A stretch of DNA of 64,000 nt. It comes from Paludibacterium paludis (lineage in GTDB: Bacteria; Pseudomonadota; Gammaproteobacteria; Burkholderiales; Chromobacteriaceae). The notes beneath the pieces are model-generated. The model was not told the DNA's origin. It saw only the letters and a list, made by a program, of their open reading frames with translations, and ran no database searches. Positions 57,001 through 64,000 of this stretch are shown here, in pieces. Each line of letters begins with the position of its first letter. The first letter of the stretch is position 1. The DNA is taken from positions 3,596,001 through 3,660,000 of the forward strand of contig NZ_CP069161.1 in assembly GCF_018802605.1 (NCBI RefSeq). The letters are read 5' to 3'. The position numbers and the translations under genes are program-made.

Positions 57001-58476
57001 CATCGAACCGACGGCCTCGATGCCTTCGGCGGCGAGCACGCGCAGGATCTGGGTACGCTCCTCCAGACTGAGATTGAACAGTTTCTGGCCAGTCAGCAAT
57101 GCGTCGGCATCCATCGGCGCCAGCGTGGAATCGTCCTCGATGGACAGTTCGAGGTAGCGCGCGCTGTCCTTGATCCACTGGCGATAGGGCTTGGCGCTCT
57201 TGAGCCGGGCATCGATCTCCTCGGGAAGCAGGAGCTCGCCGGTGGACAGATCGGCCGCGAAAAGCTGGCCGGGCTTGACACGCCCCTTCTTCACCACGTC
57301 TTCGGGACGGTATTCCCATACGCCGACTTCCGACGCGATGGTCAGGATGTTGTCGCGTGTCAGCACCCAGCGCGCCGGACGCAAGCCATTGCGGTCAAGC
57401 AGGCAGGCGGCATAGCGTCCGTCCGTCATGACGATGCCAGCCGGGCCATCCCAGGGCTCCATGTGCATCGAATTGAACTCGTAAAAAGCGCGCAGATCCT
57501 TGTCGGTGCTGTCGACGTTCTGCCAGGCCGGCGGCACCAGCAGGCGCAACGCCCGGAACAGCGGGATGCCACCCATCAGCAGCGTCTCGAGCATGTTGTC
57601 GAGGCTCATCGAGTCGGAACCGGTGGCGTCCACGATCGGCCGGATCTTCTCCATGTCGATGAACGGCGAGGACAGGATGCGTTCGCGCGCCCGGGACCAG
57701 TTGCGGTTGCCCTGCACGGTGTTGATCTCGCCGTTGTGGGCGAGATAGCGGAAAGGCTGCGCCAGGCGCCATTGCGGCCAGGTATTGGTGGAAAAGCGCT
57801 GGTGGAATACGGCGAGGCTGGACTCGAAACGCTCGTCCTGCAGATCGAGGAAAAACTTCGGGAGGTTTTCCGGGGTGACCAGCCCCTTGTAGGACAGGGT
57901 GTGCGGCGACAGGGTCGGCACGTAAAAATGCCCGTCCTCGTCGCGGTTGGCCTTTTCGGCGAGGCGCCGCCCCATGAACAACCGCCGCTGGAAGGTCAAC
58001 TCGTCCATGCCGAACGGACAGTTCACGAAAACCTGCGAAATGGCGGGCAGCGTGGCTGCGGCATACTCGCCGCAGGCCTCGGGGTCGACTGGGACGGAGC
58101 GGTAGCCCGCCACTTCGAGTCCTTCGGCCTCGAGGTGTTCTGCCAACCGCCTCAGACTGCGACGACCGACAGCGTCGTCGGGATGGTGGAACACCAGTCC
58201 GGCGGCGTACACTGCTTTCAGAACCAGTCCGGCCTCGGCCGCCGTCTCGCGCAAAAACCCGTCGGGTTTTTTGAACAAGAGCCCGCAACCGTCGCCGGAT
58301 TTACCGTCCGCGGCCACTGCGCCGCGGTGGGTCAGGCGGGCAAGGGACGCAATGGCGGTCTTGACGATCCAGTGGCTGGGCTTGTCGTCCAGTTGGGTGA
58401 TCAAACCGAAGCCGCAGCTGTCCTGCTCGAATTCGGGGCGATACAACGTACCCTGCAACCAGCGCTGTCTGTCCAT
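54028..58476 (-). CDS. gltB: Glutamate synthase large subunit
   Basis: 1482 residues. A 20-residue propeptide precedes Cys21 (DSCGFGL), the N-terminal nucleophile of the class II amidotransferase domain. The central domain and FMN-binding synthase barrel follow ([46 protein letters not shown]). The [3Fe-4S] motif [12 protein letters not shown] lies near residue 1110, and a C-terminal GXGXG beta-helix closes the protein. With GltD it makes glutamate from glutamine and 2-oxoglutarate. Nitrogen assimilation link to glnK-amtB, 10 kb away. Confidence 0.98.
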   Translation of the reverse strand: MDRQRWLQGTLYRPEFEQDSCGFGLITQLDDKPSHWIVKTAIASLARLTHRGAVAADGKSGDGCGLLFKKPDGFLRETAAEAGLVLKAVYAAGLVFHHPDDAVGRRSLRRLAEHLEAEGLEVAGYRSVPVDPEACGEYAAATLPAISQVFVNCPFGMDELTFQRRLFMGRRLAEKANRDEDGHFYVPTLSPHTLSYKGLVTPENLPKFFLDLQDERFESSLAVFHQRFSTNTWPQWRLAQPFRYLAHNGEINTVQGNRNWSRARERILSSPFIDMEKIRPIVDATGSDSMSLDNMLETLLMGGIPLFRALRLLVPPAWQNVDSTDKDLRAFYEFNSMHMEPWDGPAGIVMTDGRYAACLLDRNGLRPARWVLTRDNILTIASEVGVWEYRPEDVVKKGRVKPGQLFAADLSTGELLLPEEIDARLKSAKPYRQWIKDSARYLELSIEDDSTLAPMDADALLTGQKLFNLSLEERTQILRVLAAEGIEAVGSMGDDTPMAVLSSKVRSPFDYLRQQFAQVTNPPIDPIREAVVMSLNSVFGPERNMFEESAEHARRLEVRSPVLSHEKFIKVTTRPEPYLCATTFDLCYDPAETDLQGAIRRLIGHVVDAVREGTVIVVLSDRSFCEGRLPIHALFATGAVHHALIDLGLRCKTNILVETATVRDAHQMACLIGYGATAVYPYLAYQTIIDMVGRGEVGLKVNQALQNYRKGINKGLLKVLSKMGISTIASYRGAQLFEAVGIHEEVVELCLKGTVSRIQGAAFADFESDQKALARLAFNPARGLVQGGLLKYVHGEEFHAYNPDVVMQLQKAVQDNDYDAWKTYADLVNHRPAAMFRDLLALRELPAPIPLEEVEPVEAILKRFDSAGMSLGALSPEAHEALAIAMNRLGGRSNSGEGGEDPARYGTERMSRIKQVASGRFGVTPHYLVNADVLQIKIAQGAKPGEGGQLPGDKVSPLIARLRCSKPGISLISPPPHHDIYSIEDLAQLIFDLKEVNPDALVSVKLVAEPGVGTIAAGVAKAYADLITISGYDGGTGASPLTSVKYAGSPWELGLAETQQVLRANGLRGRVRVQADGGLKTGLDVVKAAILGAESFGFGTGPMVALGCKYLRICHLNNCATGVATQDARLREKHFTGLPERVMNYFLFLARETREWMARLGVRSMSELVGRLDLVEVVEGRTERQRRLDLAPLIRHGDIPDSEPRHSTADSNPSFDKGELAARIVVDAREAIEQRRMLRLEYPIENVNRSIGARLSGLIARHHGAEGLPEGCLSIRFTGSAGQSFGVWNAPGLHLELEGDANDYVGKGMAGGRLVIYPPRGASHPSHESIIIGNTCLYGATGGQLFAAGVAGERFGVRNSGALAVIEGAGDHCCEYMTGGCVISLGGTGYNFGAGMTGGFAFVYDRSEKFAYRYNNELVDIHLINGEATGMYRAFLLDKLARHVELTGSALGRDMLENFDDHVDYFWLVKPKAATLDSLLKD

Positions 58477-58512
58477 GGTGAATGCCTGTTTTATTGTGTA
58501 ATGAATGAATCG

Positions 58513-58542
58513 ATTCTAAAGGCAAGGCCCGACCCCAGGCAA
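58513..58542 (-). promoter_or_regulatory. Candidate promoter of gltBD
   Basis: TTGCCT (58542-58537), 18 bp, TAGAAT (58518-58513) on the minus strand, giving a leader of about 30 nt before gltB. The -10 matches five of six bases. Confidence 0.5.
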
Positions 58543-58750
58543 CTGCTATTTGTGCAGCGCATTAAATGTTTTAAATCATGGTGTTAAACGTTTTTTCGCG
58601 AGTTTTTCTCGAAATATCGAAACAAAAAAACAATCTTTTTCTTGCTTGTTTGTGACGTACAAATTCAGAAAAACGACACAAATGAGATATTTTGACGCTA
58701 TACAACAAACACCTTTTAGAGCAAAAAGGTATATTGTCAAACAATAAACA
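58543..58750. other. AT-rich divergent region between gltB and the cardiolipin-synthase-like gene
   Basis: About 200 bp markedly richer in A+T than anything around it, with A- and T-tracts (for example at 58620-58640) suggesting bent DNA. It may bind nucleoid or leucine-responsive regulators, but I could not name a site. TTGACG near 58691 could be a -35 for the plus-strand gene; no good -10 follows. Confidence 0.5.
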
Positions 58751-60253
58751 ATGAATGCCATGCCGCCACAAACCCGCCATTCCCCTCTCGCCCGGCAACT
58801 GGCCGATCAGGTTTTTTCCCGTTCCGCCGGCGCGCCGCTCGTGGGAGGGAATGCCATACGGCTGCTGTTCGACAGCAAGGAAAACTTTCCGGCCTGGCTG
58901 GACAGTATCCGCAACGCCAGGCACAGCATCCTGATGGAAATGTACCTGGTGGGTTCGGACAGCTTCGGGCGGGAACTGTGCCAGGCACTGGCCGAGCGTG
59001 CCCGCGCCGGTGTGCGTGTCGTTCTGGTCTACGACTGGCTCGGGTCGTGGGTCGCGCAGTGCCGCGGCGTGTTCGCCGAACTGGCCGCGGCCGGCGGCCA
59101 GGTGGTCCGATACAATCCGCCATCGACCGGCAACCTGCTGGGACTGTTCGGCCGCGACCATCGCAAGCTGATCGTCGTCGACAGCGAAGTCGCCTATATT
59201 TCCGGCTTGTGCGCCAGCGCGCGCTGGGAAGGGGCCAATGGCACGGAACCCTGGCGCGATACGGGCCTCGCCCTGCGCGGGCCGCTGGTCGGCGAAGCCA
59301 TCAACGCCATCGCCGATACCCTGCTGCACTGCGGTCATCCGCTTCGGGAAGAGACGCTGGAAGAATTGCACCGGAGGGTACCCGAGAGCGCCGGCAATGT
59401 GGCGGCGAGGCTGATCGCCACCACCCCCGCCACGGCGCACATGATGCGTCTTGACCTTCTGGTCGCGGGGTTTGCCCGCCATACGCTCTGGCTGACCGAC
59501 GCCTACTTCGTCGGCACCAGCCTCTACATGATGGCGCTCAAGGAAGCCGCGCGTGACGGTGTCGATGTGAGGCTGCTGGTGCCGCGCGCCAGCGATATTC
59601 CCTGGATCGCGGCGCTGTCGCGCACCCTCTACCGTCCCTTGCTGGAGGCAGGGGTTCGCGTGTTCGAATGGAACGGGCCGATGATCCATGCCAAAACGGC
59701 CATGGCCGACCGGCGCTGGGCAAGGATCGGCTCGACCAATCTCAATATTTCAAGTTGGCTCGCCAACCGCGAACTGGATGTGGCCATCGAAGATGAAGGC
59801 ATCGCGGCGCAGATGGCCGACCGGTTTCTGGCGGATCTGGACAATGCCACGGAAATCGTACTCGGCGCGCGCCGGATCCCGGTGCTGACGCACCCCCGTC
59901 CGGTGACGCCAGGATCGCGCCGAACGCCTTCAGCCGCCGCCGCGGCGACGGCCGCCGCACGGCAGGCGGCGCGCATCGGCGACGTGATGGGCGCCGCGGT
60001 GCGAGGCACGCGCGCGGTGGAGGGTGGCGAAGCCGGGGCGTTCATGACCATCGGCGCCATTTTGCTGGGTCTTGCCCTGGCCATCCTGGCGTTTCCGAAA
60101 CTGCTCGCCTACCCCCTGGCCATCGTGCTGCTGTTTTCCGGCGGAGCGATCCTGCTGCGCGCGGTGACATTGCGCCTGGATGGACTCGCGGAACGAAAAA
60201 AACAACACCCGGCAAGACGCCCCGACACGACCGACCGCACTGACACGCATTGA
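58751..60253 (+). CDS. Phospholipase D-family protein, cardiolipin synthase ClsB-like with C-terminal membrane segment
   Basis: 500 residues. Two HKD motifs: H137-x-K139-x4-D144 (HRKLIVVD) and H313-x-K315-x4-D320 (HAKTAMAD), the latter followed by IGSTNLNISSWLANREL. The order and spacing fit ClsB-type cardiolipin synthases that join phosphatidylglycerol with another phospholipid. Unlike ClsB (about 410 residues) it has an Ala-rich linker (about 385-430) and a C-terminal hydrophobic hairpin (about 437-478) ending in a basic tail, and it lacks N-terminal membrane helices. The ATG at 58751 has no ribosome site; ATG 58760 is an alternative. Substrate is inferred only. Confidence 0.82.
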   Translation: MNAMPPQTRHSPLARQLADQVFSRSAGAPLVGGNAIRLLFDSKENFPAWLDSIRNARHSILMEMYLVGSDSFGRELCQALAERARAGVRVVLVYDWLGSWVAQCRGVFAELAAAGGQVVRYNPPSTGNLLGLFGRDHRKLIVVDSEVAYISGLCASARWEGANGTEPWRDTGLALRGPLVGEAINAIADTLLHCGHPLREETLEELHRRVPESAGNVAARLIATTPATAHMMRLDLLVAGFARHTLWLTDAYFVGTSLYMMALKEAARDGVDVRLLVPRASDIPWIAALSRTLYRPLLEAGVRVFEWNGPMIHAKTAMADRRWARIGSTNLNISSWLANRELDVAIEDEGIAAQMADRFLADLDNATEIVLGARRIPVLTHPRPVTPGSRRTPSAAAAATAAARQAARIGDVMGAAVRGTRAVEGGEAGAFMTIGAILLGLALAILAFPKLLAYPLAIVLLFSGGAILLRAVTLRLDGLAERKKQHPARRPDTTDRTDTH

Positions 60254-60399
60254 TTTTTCTCGCGGTTCCGGCCACTGCTTCACCTTCCCGCAATTCATTA
60301 GGCATATTATTTGCGCATCCTGTCAGGTAATGGGTCTACAATTCGCGCTTCCCGTTCCCACCCCGGCTTCTCTTCACCCTTCAAGGGAGGATGCAAGGC

Positions 60400-62667
60400 A
60401 TGCAGTTTCAGTTTCCTATCGTCATCATCGATGAAGACTTCCGCACCGAGAACACCAGCGGCTCGGTGATCCGCGAACTGGCTCTGGCCATCGAGAAACA
60501 GGGCATGCCGGTCGTCGGCTACACGAGCTATGGCGATCTGGCCTCCTTCGCCCAGCAACAAAGCCGCGCATCGGGCTTCATCCTGTCCATCGACGACGAA
60601 GAGTTCAGCTCGGAGGATCTGGCCGATGAAGTGCTCGGCAACCTTTACAGCTTCGTGGCCGAAATCCGCCGCCGCAATCCCGATATCCCGGTCTATCTCT
60701 TTGGAGAAACCCGCACGGCGCGCCACGTGCCCAACGATATCCTGCGCGAGCTGCACGGCTTCATCCACATGCACGAGGACACGCCGGAGTTCGTGGCCCG
60801 GCACATCATCCGCGAAGCCCGCTCCTACCTTGAGACACTGGCGCCGCCGTTTTTCCGGGCGCTGGTCGATTACGCGAACGACGGCTCCTACTCCTGGCAC
60901 TGCCCCGGCCACTCCGGCGGTGTCGCGTTCCTGAAAAGCCCCGTGGGCCGCATGTTTCACCAGTTCTTCGGCGAAAACATGCTGCGCGCCGACGTGTGCA
61001 ACTCGGTCGACGAACTGGGACAACTGCTCGATCACACGGGGCCCGTTGCCGCCAGCGAGCACAATGCCGCGCGGATTTTCCACGCCGATCACCTGTTTTT
61101 CGTCACCAACGGCACGTCGACCTCCAACAAGATCGTCTGGCACTCCACGGTGGCGGCCGGCGACATCGTCATTGTCGATCGCAACTGCCATAAATCGAAC
61201 CTGCACGCGATCATGATGACCGGCGCCATTCCGGTTTTCCTGATGCCGACACGCAACCATTACGGAATCATCGGCCCGATTCCGCGCTCCGAGTTATCCC
61301 CCGCGTCCATCCGCGAAAAAATCCTCGCCAACCCGTTCGCCCGGGAAGCGCTCGAAAAACATCCGGAACGCCGTCCGCGCATTCTGACGCTGACCCAGTC
61401 GACCTACGACGGCATTCTCTACAACGTGGAGCAGATCAAGGGACTGCTGGACGGAGAACTGGATACGCTGCACTTTGACGAAGCCTGGCTGCCGCATGCC
61501 GCGTTTCACGAGTTCTACCGCGATTTTCACGCGATCGGCGAAAACCGCCCACGCTGCAAGGAATCCCTGGTGTTCTCCACCCAGTCGACGCACAAGCTCC
61601 TGGCCGGGCTTTCGCAAGCGTCCCAAATCCTGGTCCAGGATCCGGAAAACCGCAAACTCGATCGCCACAGCTTCAATGAAGCGTATCTGATGCATACCTC
61701 GACGAGCCCGCAATACGCGATCATCGCCAGTTGCGATGTGGCCGCGGCGATGATGGAGCCGCCTGGCGGCACGGCACTGGTGGAGGAGTCGTTGCTCGAA
61801 GCGCTCGATTTCCGTCGCGCCATGCGCAAGGTCGACCAGGAGTACGGCAAGGACTGGTGGTTCCGGGTCTGGGGACCGGACGAGTTGTCCAGCGACGGCA
61901 TCTGCGAACAGGACAGTTGGCGCTTGCGTGCCGGCGAGACCTGGCACGGATTCGCCGGCATCGAGGACAATTTCAATCTGCTCGATCCGATCAAGTGCAC
62001 GCTGCTCACGCCTGGTTTGTCGGTGGACGGCACCTTCGCGGAACAGGGTATCCCGGCGGCGATCGTGACCAAGTACCTCGCCGAGCATGGCGTGGTCGTC
62101 GAAAAAACCGGGCTTTACTCGTTCTTTATCATGTTCACCATTGGCATTACCAAGGGACGCTGGAATACGCTGTTGACGTTGCTGCAGCAATTCAAGGACG
62201 ATTATGACCGTAACGCGCCGATGTGGCGCATCATGCCGGAATTCGTCGCGCGTCAGCCCCGCTACGAACGGATGGGGCTGAGAGATCTGTGCCAGCGCAT
62301 CCACGAGGTATACCGGGAGCACGATATCGCGCGGCTGACAACCCAGATGTACGTCTCCGACATGGTTCCGGCGATGCGGCCTTCCGACGCCTTCGCCATG
62401 ATGGCTCATCGGGAAATCGAGCGGGTGCCGCTCGCACGTCTGGAAGGACGCGTCACGGCGGTGATGCTGACCCCGTATCCGCCGGGTATCCCGCTGCTGG
62501 TGCCCGGCGAACGGTTCAACAAAACCATCGTCGACTACCTGCGTTTTGTGGAAACGTTCAACCGGCTGTTGCCGGGTTTCGAAACCGATGTTCACGGTCT
62601 GATTCCCGAAACGGTGGATGGCCTGACGGTGTACGGCGTCGACTGCACCGTGGAAAAGCAATTGTAA
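60400..62667 (+). CDS. PLP-dependent Arg/Lys/Orn decarboxylase (AdiA-like fold type)
   Basis: 755 residues, matching the length of arginine decarboxylase AdiA. An N-terminal receiver-like wing domain (1-130, VIIDEDFRTENTSGSVIRELALAIEKQGM) precedes the aspartate-aminotransferase-fold PLP domain. The PLP Lys399 is in STQSTHKLLAGLSQ, with upstream HFDEAW and NGTSTSNKIVWHS. Decarboxylation would give agmatine, cadaverine or putrescine and raise cytoplasmic pH; substrate choice cannot be read from sequence. ATG 60400 is 9 nt after GGAGG, better placed than the ATG at 60391 directly touching it. The ABC exporter follows after 7 nt. Confidence 0.92.
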   Translation: MQFQFPIVIIDEDFRTENTSGSVIRELALAIEKQGMPVVGYTSYGDLASFAQQQSRASGFILSIDDEEFSSEDLADEVLGNLYSFVAEIRRRNPDIPVYLFGETRTARHVPNDILRELHGFIHMHEDTPEFVARHIIREARSYLETLAPPFFRALVDYANDGSYSWHCPGHSGGVAFLKSPVGRMFHQFFGENMLRADVCNSVDELGQLLDHTGPVAASEHNAARIFHADHLFFVTNGTSTSNKIVWHSTVAAGDIVIVDRNCHKSNLHAIMMTGAIPVFLMPTRNHYGIIGPIPRSELSPASIREKILANPFAREALEKHPERRPRILTLTQSTYDGILYNVEQIKGLLDGELDTLHFDEAWLPHAAFHEFYRDFHAIGENRPRCKESLVFSTQSTHKLLAGLSQASQILVQDPENRKLDRHSFNEAYLMHTSTSPQYAIIASCDVAAAMMEPPGGTALVEESLLEALDFRRAMRKVDQEYGKDWWFRVWGPDELSSDGICEQDSWRLRAGETWHGFAGIEDNFNLLDPIKCTLLTPGLSVDGTFAEQGIPAAIVTKYLAEHGVVVEKTGLYSFFIMFTIGITKGRWNTLLTLLQQFKDDYDRNAPMWRIMPEFVARQPRYERMGLRDLCQRIHEVYREHDIARLTTQMYVSDMVPAMRPSDAFAMMAHREIERVPLARLEGRVTAVMLTPYPPGIPLLVPGERFNKTIVDYLRFVETFNRLLPGFETDVHGLIPETVDGLTVYGVDCTVEKQL

Positions 62668-62674
62668 GCAAACA

Positions 62675-64000
62675 ATGACGTTAACAAGCATGCTGGGCGG
62701 CTTCATGCGCCGCCACTGGAAAAGCTATCTTGCCGCGGGACTGACGCTGGCGGGCATCGCCCTGCTCTCCGTGTCGGTACCGCGCAGGATAGGCCACATC
62801 ATCGACAAACTGGCGACCCGCTCGCTCGCGCCGGGGGAACTGGCCACCGAACTTGGCATTCTGGTTGTCATGGGACTGGCCATCTACGGTTTGCGGGTCG
62901 CCTGGCGTCTGACGCTGTTTCCGGTGTCCTACCAACTGGGCGTCGAACTGCGCCACCGTCTTTATGAACGACTGTCGCGGCAAGGACCGCCGTTCTTCCA
63001 GCACCAGCGCACCGGCGACCTGATGGCGCTGGCCACCAACGACATCGATGCGGTGGAAATGACGGCCGGCGAAGCGGTACTCGCCGGTTTCGATGGCACG
63101 ATGACGCTCGTCATGGTGCTGGCCATGATGATCCTCGGTGTCGACTGGCGCCTCGCCCTGATCGCGCTGATCCCGTTTCCGGTGATGGCCCTGGCGTTCT
63201 GGTGGATTTCCTCGCATGTGCACGATGCGTGGAAAACCTCCCTCGATAACTTCAGCCGTCTGAACGAACACACGCAGGAAACCCTGGGCGGCATCCGCAC
63301 GCTGCGCTCCCTGGGACTCACCGGCCGGTCGGCCGGCACCTTTTCGGCGATCGCCGGCGACGCCGCCGACGCCAGCCTGAGGGCCCAGCGCTGGGAAGCC
63401 GCCTACGAACCCGCCGTCGGTCTGACCCTCGGCGCCGCCGTCACCCTGACACTGGCCGCCGGCGGAGCATTTGTCTGGCACGGCGAAATGACCATCGGTA
63501 CCCTGACCGGCTTTACCATGTACCTTGGCCAATTGATCTGGCCGATGTTCGCCATGGGCTGGGTCACCACCTTGCTCGCGCGCGGCAAGGCCGCCTGGAG
63601 CCGCCTGGAACCGGTGCTGTCGGAACCGGACAGCATCGCCGACACCGGCACGATCCTCGAGCCGCCCGCCGGCGAGATCCGCGCCGATGCGCTGACCTTC
63701 ATCTACCCCGGCCAGCACCTTCCCGCCCTGCAAGACTTCACGGTTCAATTGGGGAAGGGCGAAACGCTCGGCCTCGTCGGGCCAACCGGATCCGGCAAGA
63801 CCACGTTCTTGCGCTTGCTGCTGCGCCAGTACGCAGCGACGGGCGGAGAACTCTCGTGGGGAGGCTATCCGGTATCGGACTACCGCCTTGAGGCATTGCG
63901 CCAAGGGCTAAGCTGGGTGCCGCAGGAGCCTTTCCTGTTTTCCGCGTCGATCGCCGAGAACATCGCGTTGTCGCGCCCGCTGGCGACGCGTCGGGAAATC
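62675..64000 (+). CDS. ABC multidrug/lipid exporter half-transporter (MdlA-like), cut by window edge
   Basis: 442 codons visible, continuing past the right edge. A six-helix exporter membrane domain (about 1-310) with the FFQHQRTGDLMALATNDIDAVE intracellular stretch leads to the nucleotide-binding domain: Walker A GPTGSGKT at 369-376 and the Q-loop VPQEPFLFSASIAENI. The signature and Walker B lie outside. It resembles MdlA/SmdA, which pairs with MdlB, so a second half-gene may follow. It begins 7 nt after the decarboxylase with no clear ribosome site (GTAAGCAAACA), suggesting translational coupling. Substrate unknown. Confidence 0.9.
   Translation, partial: MTLTSMLGGFMRRHWKSYLAAGLTLAGIALLSVSVPRRIGHIIDKLATRSLAPGELATELGILVVMGLAIYGLRVAWRLTLFPVSYQLGVELRHRLYERLSRQGPPFFQHQRTGDLMALATNDIDAVEMTAGEAVLAGFDGTMTLVMVLAMMILGVDWRLALIALIPFPVMALAFWWISSHVHDAWKTSLDNFSRLNEHTQETLGGIRTLRSLGLTGRSAGTFSAIAGDAADASLRAQRWEAAYEPAVGLTLGAAVTLTLAAGGAFVWHGEMTIGTLTGFTMYLGQLIWPMFAMGWVTTLLARGKAAWSRLEPVLSEPDSIADTGTILEPPAGEIRADALTFIYPGQHLPALQDFTVQLGKGETLGLVGPTGSGKTTFLRLLLRQYAATGGELSWGGYPVSDYRLEALRQGLSWVPQEPFLFSASIAENIALSRPLATRREI

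Noticed and set aside
55987..58587. 866-residue plus-strand frame opposite gltB
   Set aside because: Antisense shadow of a conserved gene with codon-position bias following gltB.
62681..63904. 407-residue minus-strand frame at the right edge
   Set aside because: It mirrors the ABC exporter, whose plus-strand frame is open to the window end and carries clear Walker A and membrane-domain motifs.

Overview
This window reads as chromosomal core DNA of a betaproteobacterium, most likely of the order Neisseriales, family Chromobacteriaceae or a close relative. The basis is the high G+C coding sequence, two outer-membrane porins with a Neisseria PorB-like N-terminus, and operon arrangements common in that group: petABC-sspA-sspB, pilBCD-coaE-zapD-yacG, and ffh beside a CcsA-like gene. 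I saw no insertion sequence, prophage, integrase, CRISPR array, rRNA or toxin cluster. Genes cut by the edges are carA at the left and an ABC exporter at the right.

Layout. 1-11.7 kb, minus strand: a complete type II secretion operon gspC-D-E-F-G-H-I-J-K-L-M-N, followed by carA. 12-17.3 kb: a Mig-14-like gene, then an electron-transfer block of etfB, etfA and a long-form acyl-CoA dehydrogenase, with a MaoC-like hydratase divergent from etfB. 17.3-20.1 kb: queG and tsaE head to head, then the cell-separation amidase amiC. 20.1-25.5 kb, minus: the type IV pilus genes pilB-C-D, then coaE, zapD and yacG. PilD is the only prepilin peptidase here and probably also processes the pseudopilins of the secretion system. 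25.6-28.3 kb: two paralogous porins with matching promoters and terminators. 28.7-34.1 kb: photolyase, comEA, a CcsA-like membrane protein, ffh and purB. 34.1-40.4 kb: a fructose regulon with a LacI-type regulator and divergent fruB-fruK-fruA. 40.5 kb: initiator tRNA. 40.7-44.5 kb: dsbA, a SPOR-domain gene, ubiK, glnK and amtB. 44.5-49.4 kb: sspB, sspA, petC, petB, petA and a NIF3-like gene. 49.4-52.2 kb: groEL, groES and an orphan BvgA/EvgA-like response regulator. 52.6-58.5 kb: gltD and gltB. 58.7-64 kb: a cardiolipin-synthase-like protein, a PLP amino-acid decarboxylase and the truncated ABC exporter.

The main interest is regulatory. The sequence directly shows a CIRCE element with a heat-shock-sigma promoter before groES. 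A sigma-54 promoter with two NtrC-like sites 32 bp apart precedes glnK-amtB. A PsrA-like palindrome lies between etfB and maoC. A repeated operator-like motif flanks the fructose regulator/operon junction. The tandem porins have superimposable promoters. I found no wholly new system. The most open questions are the Mig-14-like gene beside the secretion operon, the orphan response regulator, and the cardiolipin synthase variant with a membrane C-terminus.
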